NCBI GenBank assembly: GCA_963924555.1
Contig: OZ004595.1
Span: 496,001-560,000 of the forward strand
Length of the DNA stretch: 64,000 bases
Direction: 5' to 3'
From: Crambe crambe
Lineage: Eukaryota > Porifera > Demospongiae > Poecilosclerida > Crambeidae
Part shown: one piece after another, positions 61,138 through 64,000 of the stretch
How positions within the stretch are numbered: the stretch's first letter is position 1
Layout of the letters: each line of letters opens with the position of its first letter
Position numbers and translations under genes: made by a program
The notes under the pieces: generated by a model
What the model was told of the DNA's origin: nothing
Database searches by the model: none
Seen by the model: the letters and a program-made list of their open reading frames with translations, nothing else

Positions 61138-61420
61138 TCAGTGGCTGATCCAGGGGCCATGGTGCAAGCACATGGACCCTCTTTCCAAAAACTCTGGATC
61201 AGCTCCTGGTGAGTGTGGGTCTCCCCAACTAGAAAATGGGGACCCCAGGATCCCCACTTCTCTAATGATTTGGGGATGGTGGGCCCTGATTTTGGGGGGT
61301 CCCCATATCACTGTTACAATGGTTCGACTTACATTGCTGATTTTTTGTTCCACACAGCCTTCTCTCCCAACACCACACAAGGTAACATTGAGCTTGGTCT
61401 TGGAGTTGGTCAGTGACACT
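61138..61420. mobile_element. Probable MITE-like repeat fragment
   Basis: GC-rich stretch with GCTGATCCAGGGGCC at the left and GGATCAGCTCCTGG shortly after, and internal paired GGGGACCCC/GGGTCCCC words. It resembles the fragments at about 60065 and 59885-59955. Ends and target duplication unresolved. Overlapping open frames on both strands are composition artefacts. Confidence 0.4.
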
Positions 61421-64000
61421 ACAGGGAGACAGTAATGTCAACTGATTAGCTAGGTTTCCATGGTGGAATGTCAAGGAAGGATTCATTAAGTAATTAACCC
61501 CCTCAGTAGGAAAATATATAGTTTGATGAGCTTACTGCGATCAGGAAATGAAAGTAGGAAAAGTGTGTTTGATGCTATTGGGAACATTGTAAGGACTAGG
61601 TCATTCCTGTGGATATTTTCTGCATTGTTTGATGAGCAGTGATGGCGTAGGTTGTGGTTATATCAGCTCAATAGAAAGTGGTCAATAAACACACCAAAGG
61701 ACATTGCCATCAGTTGACATAGCATCTTTACTCAATACAGTGCATCAAGCTAGCTTATTTATTTTTCTTTGTGTCAGGGGGTGTATCCACACAATTTTGA
61801 GTGCTTGTGCATGGGATCACCATGCCCACTTTATCCTTCACCCACTTATCAGAAGGAGTTTCGATAAAGCTATGCTAGTGTGATCATGATTCTTGAAGGT
61901 CATGGTGCTTCATATACACATAATCACTTAGCTAACTTTGCAGGCATGGATAGGAAAAGTGGTCCAGTAAAAACTGGACCAACCAGAGTGGTGGATACAC
62001 CTACCCCTGTGTGCGGATTATTAAAGTTGACATGGGTATATTATATTCAAGGGGGAACTTCCATGAGCTTTTTTGAACCTTACACACAGCCATCCCTTGG
62101 CTATTATGCTAGCTAGCAACTGTACCGAAGGTAAGTGATGGCACAATCTTTCAACCCTGCTTCTGGTCCTCAGCCCACAGAGAAGCAGCTGAAACAAACA
62201 CTAAGAGGCTAGTCAAGCCATTTTGGTTAATTGTGTCCATGGTAGCTACTAGCAGCTGAATAATAGGCTGACTTAATTCAGTGCCATGATAATGATAATA
62301 ACTAAATGGGCAGTTATTTCAGTTATTAGGTAATGTTGTCATGGTGATAAATTTGCAAGGTAATTGTTGTACACGAGATTATAACACAGTCTCTAGATTC
62401 AATAGCTAAAACAGTTTCTTCATCCTCAGCACAGCATATTATTTCAATTTCCATTGCATAAGTCACGGGGGGGGGAGGAGGGGGTTACTTGACTAGTTAA
62501 AAATATTCATAACTGCATCATGACAATTATGAGAAAACTGGCTGTACGTAGTTTTTGGCATTGATGTTGTGAATGACATGGCAGGTATATAATATCCACT
62601 CACTCCACTTGACGTATGAGATCTTTACGAGGTTCTATTAGCTCTCAGTATGTGGAGCAACTGTTAACAATAACTCCATGTCGATTACAAGTTTGTGTTT
62701 GTGGTCAGTAATGAATATTCTTAACCAGTGAGGTCTCATCTCGTACCCGGTGTAAAGTAGCTACCGTTGTAAAGCTTTCTTTTGAGACCAAAATCAAATT
62801 GATGGGGGTAGCTAGCATCATGGAGGTAGCTAGCATCATGGAGGTATGGATGGGAAAAAGAATGGCAGCTGTAAATAGTGGGTGGGAGGCCAACACTATA
62901 ATTGTAGGGTGGTCTGGAAGCATTCACCCTCAGAAGTATCATTGCATCAGTACTTAATTCCTGCACAATGTTGGGCATTCACTGAGGGGGACTAAGCCTC
63001 ATAGTTAATTTGGGGGGGGGGGGGGGGGACAGCCCCCCAGATTTCTATGTCACTGTACTATGTTGAGAATTACTCACAGATAGAATTGATTCTTTTTTAT
63101 GGAGCAACAATGACAGGGACCAGTTATTTATAGGATATACAAAATTCTAAAATGAAGAAAAGTCAACTCTTCTTGAAGTACAGGTTACTAATAGCCATGA
63201 TACCGCCATTATAGATGAAAGATGGTGCTCCCTTGCACTTATTGTGGTACTCGTAAGCAAGGCATTGAAAGGAACTTATCATTATGAAATACAAACTCAT
63301 GGAAATAAAAGTTACTAAGTGATCCTATTAAAATAATTTCACCTGAAAGATGAAGATGGACTAGTAGCTAACTTCTCTCAAAGATGCTGATCTCACGAGT
63401 TTTGCCAAAGAGGCATTAGAGACAGGATCCATCCCACAAACTATCTTTGATTTGTTCATATCCTGCTCACTCAAGATCAGGTACTTTTTATGTATGTGTA
63501 CCAGATGGTATTCATTATGAGAAATGGCTAAACTTACTTTCTCAATTTATTTCACATAAGGAATCAAATAAAACCAATACGAAGAAACAGGCAAAAGGTT
63601 TGACATCTCCAGTTCCTTCTAACTGGAAACTATAAGGTAAAATCATGTTTATCATACAGGAACGTGGTTTTGTGGTAGAATTGTTATGTGAGGTCAAATG
63701 AAATATGCTGTACACATGCATGAATTTGATACTGTGGAGATCATGTAGCTAGCTAACAACACTCCATCTTGTTGCATCATAATTACCTTGCAAATTCTAT
63801 ACTCACAGTAATCTATCAGCTATGTCGCTACTGTAGCTTGTTTACAAGCTTGTACAGCAGGACAATTAATTGTTTTATTTTCATTGTTGAATTTACTGTT
63901 GCATGTTTTTGACTTTTATTATTATCACAGTTTTAAGTGTACTTAAATAATTGCCCATTTAGTTATGATTATGATCATGGCACTGAATTAAGTCAGCCTA
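61421..64000. other. Non-coding region, no gene recognised
   Basis: Mixed AT-rich sequence. About 61775-61840 resembles 43900-43975 (GGTGTATCCACACAATTTTG). G-rich runs lie at 62467-62483 and 63012-63027. GCTAGCATCATGGAGGTA is tandemly doubled at about 62812-62845. An open frame at 63447-63635 (VCVPDGIHYEKWLNLLSQF) has protein-like composition but no recognised domain or splice context. Confidence 0.45.

Noticed and set aside
61172-61435. Overlapping open frames on both strands
   Set aside because: GC-rich repeat with inverted words; equal openness on both strands and no family similarity noticed.
63447-63635. Open frame VCVPDGIHYEKWLNLLSQF as a gene
   Set aside because: Protein-like but short, with no recognised domain, splice partners or repeat context; kept only as a remark.

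Overview
This is eukaryotic, multi-exon, intron-rich DNA (GT-AG introns, roughly 80-700 bp) from an early-branching animal. A sponge (demosponge-like) is my best guess. It rests on an animal-specific p120/delta-catenin, Roco GTPase plus Death-domain genes of a kind I associate with sponges and cnidarians, Ginger-type transposons, and abundant GCTA-rich short repeats. This is inference: no rRNA or mitochondrial marker is present.

Layout. A gene block [delta-catenin -> Roco/Death-domain GTPase -> 3' end of a convergent C2H2 zinc-finger gene] is present three times in tandem. Unit A (1-13295) holds the apparently intact C-terminal two thirds of delta-catenin (372-4476), Roco gene A (5674-12478) and a decayed zinc-finger 3' end (12553-13295, minus). 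Unit B (14187-24145) holds a delta-catenin pseudogene, Roco gene B (19018-23681) and, directly after it, a relic of yet another delta-catenin last exon. Unit C (44648-59197) holds a 5'-truncated delta-catenin pseudogene, Roco gene C (49017-56164) and the fuller zinc-finger gene (minus). Between B and C lies a nested transposon complex of about 19 kb (about 25131-44470). Its outer element is bounded by inverted arrays of an approximately 165-bp repeat and carries an OTU/PHD protease-type gene (minus) and a decayed Cys-cluster DDE-type transposase (plus). It was invaded by a 5.73-kb Ginger-like element (34312-40039, CCGG target duplication) and by a cluster of long palindromic elements (28856-33043). 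The last 5 kb (59200-64000) show only repeat fragments.

How the genes work together. Delta-catenin is the cadherin juxtamembrane partner; copy A keeps the family's C-terminal PDZ-binding DSWV. The Roco genes encode coiled coil - Ras-like ROC - COR - Death domain proteins, an architecture expected of intracellular signalling or innate-immune switches. All three Roco copies are open apart from uncertain tail exons, while two of the three delta-catenin copies are broken.

Most notable observation. The three Roco paralogs share nearly identical introns (one 82-bp intron is identical in all three), yet the adjacent small coiled-coil exons differ by 21-26% of bases, almost entirely at amino-acid-changing codons. 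The GTPase and Death-domain cassettes are also exchanged between copies (A: GTPase I + Death I; C: GTPase II + Death I; B: GTPase II + Death II). This looks like a diversifying, module-shuffling receptor/sensor locus, analogous in logic to allorecognition or immune gene arrays.
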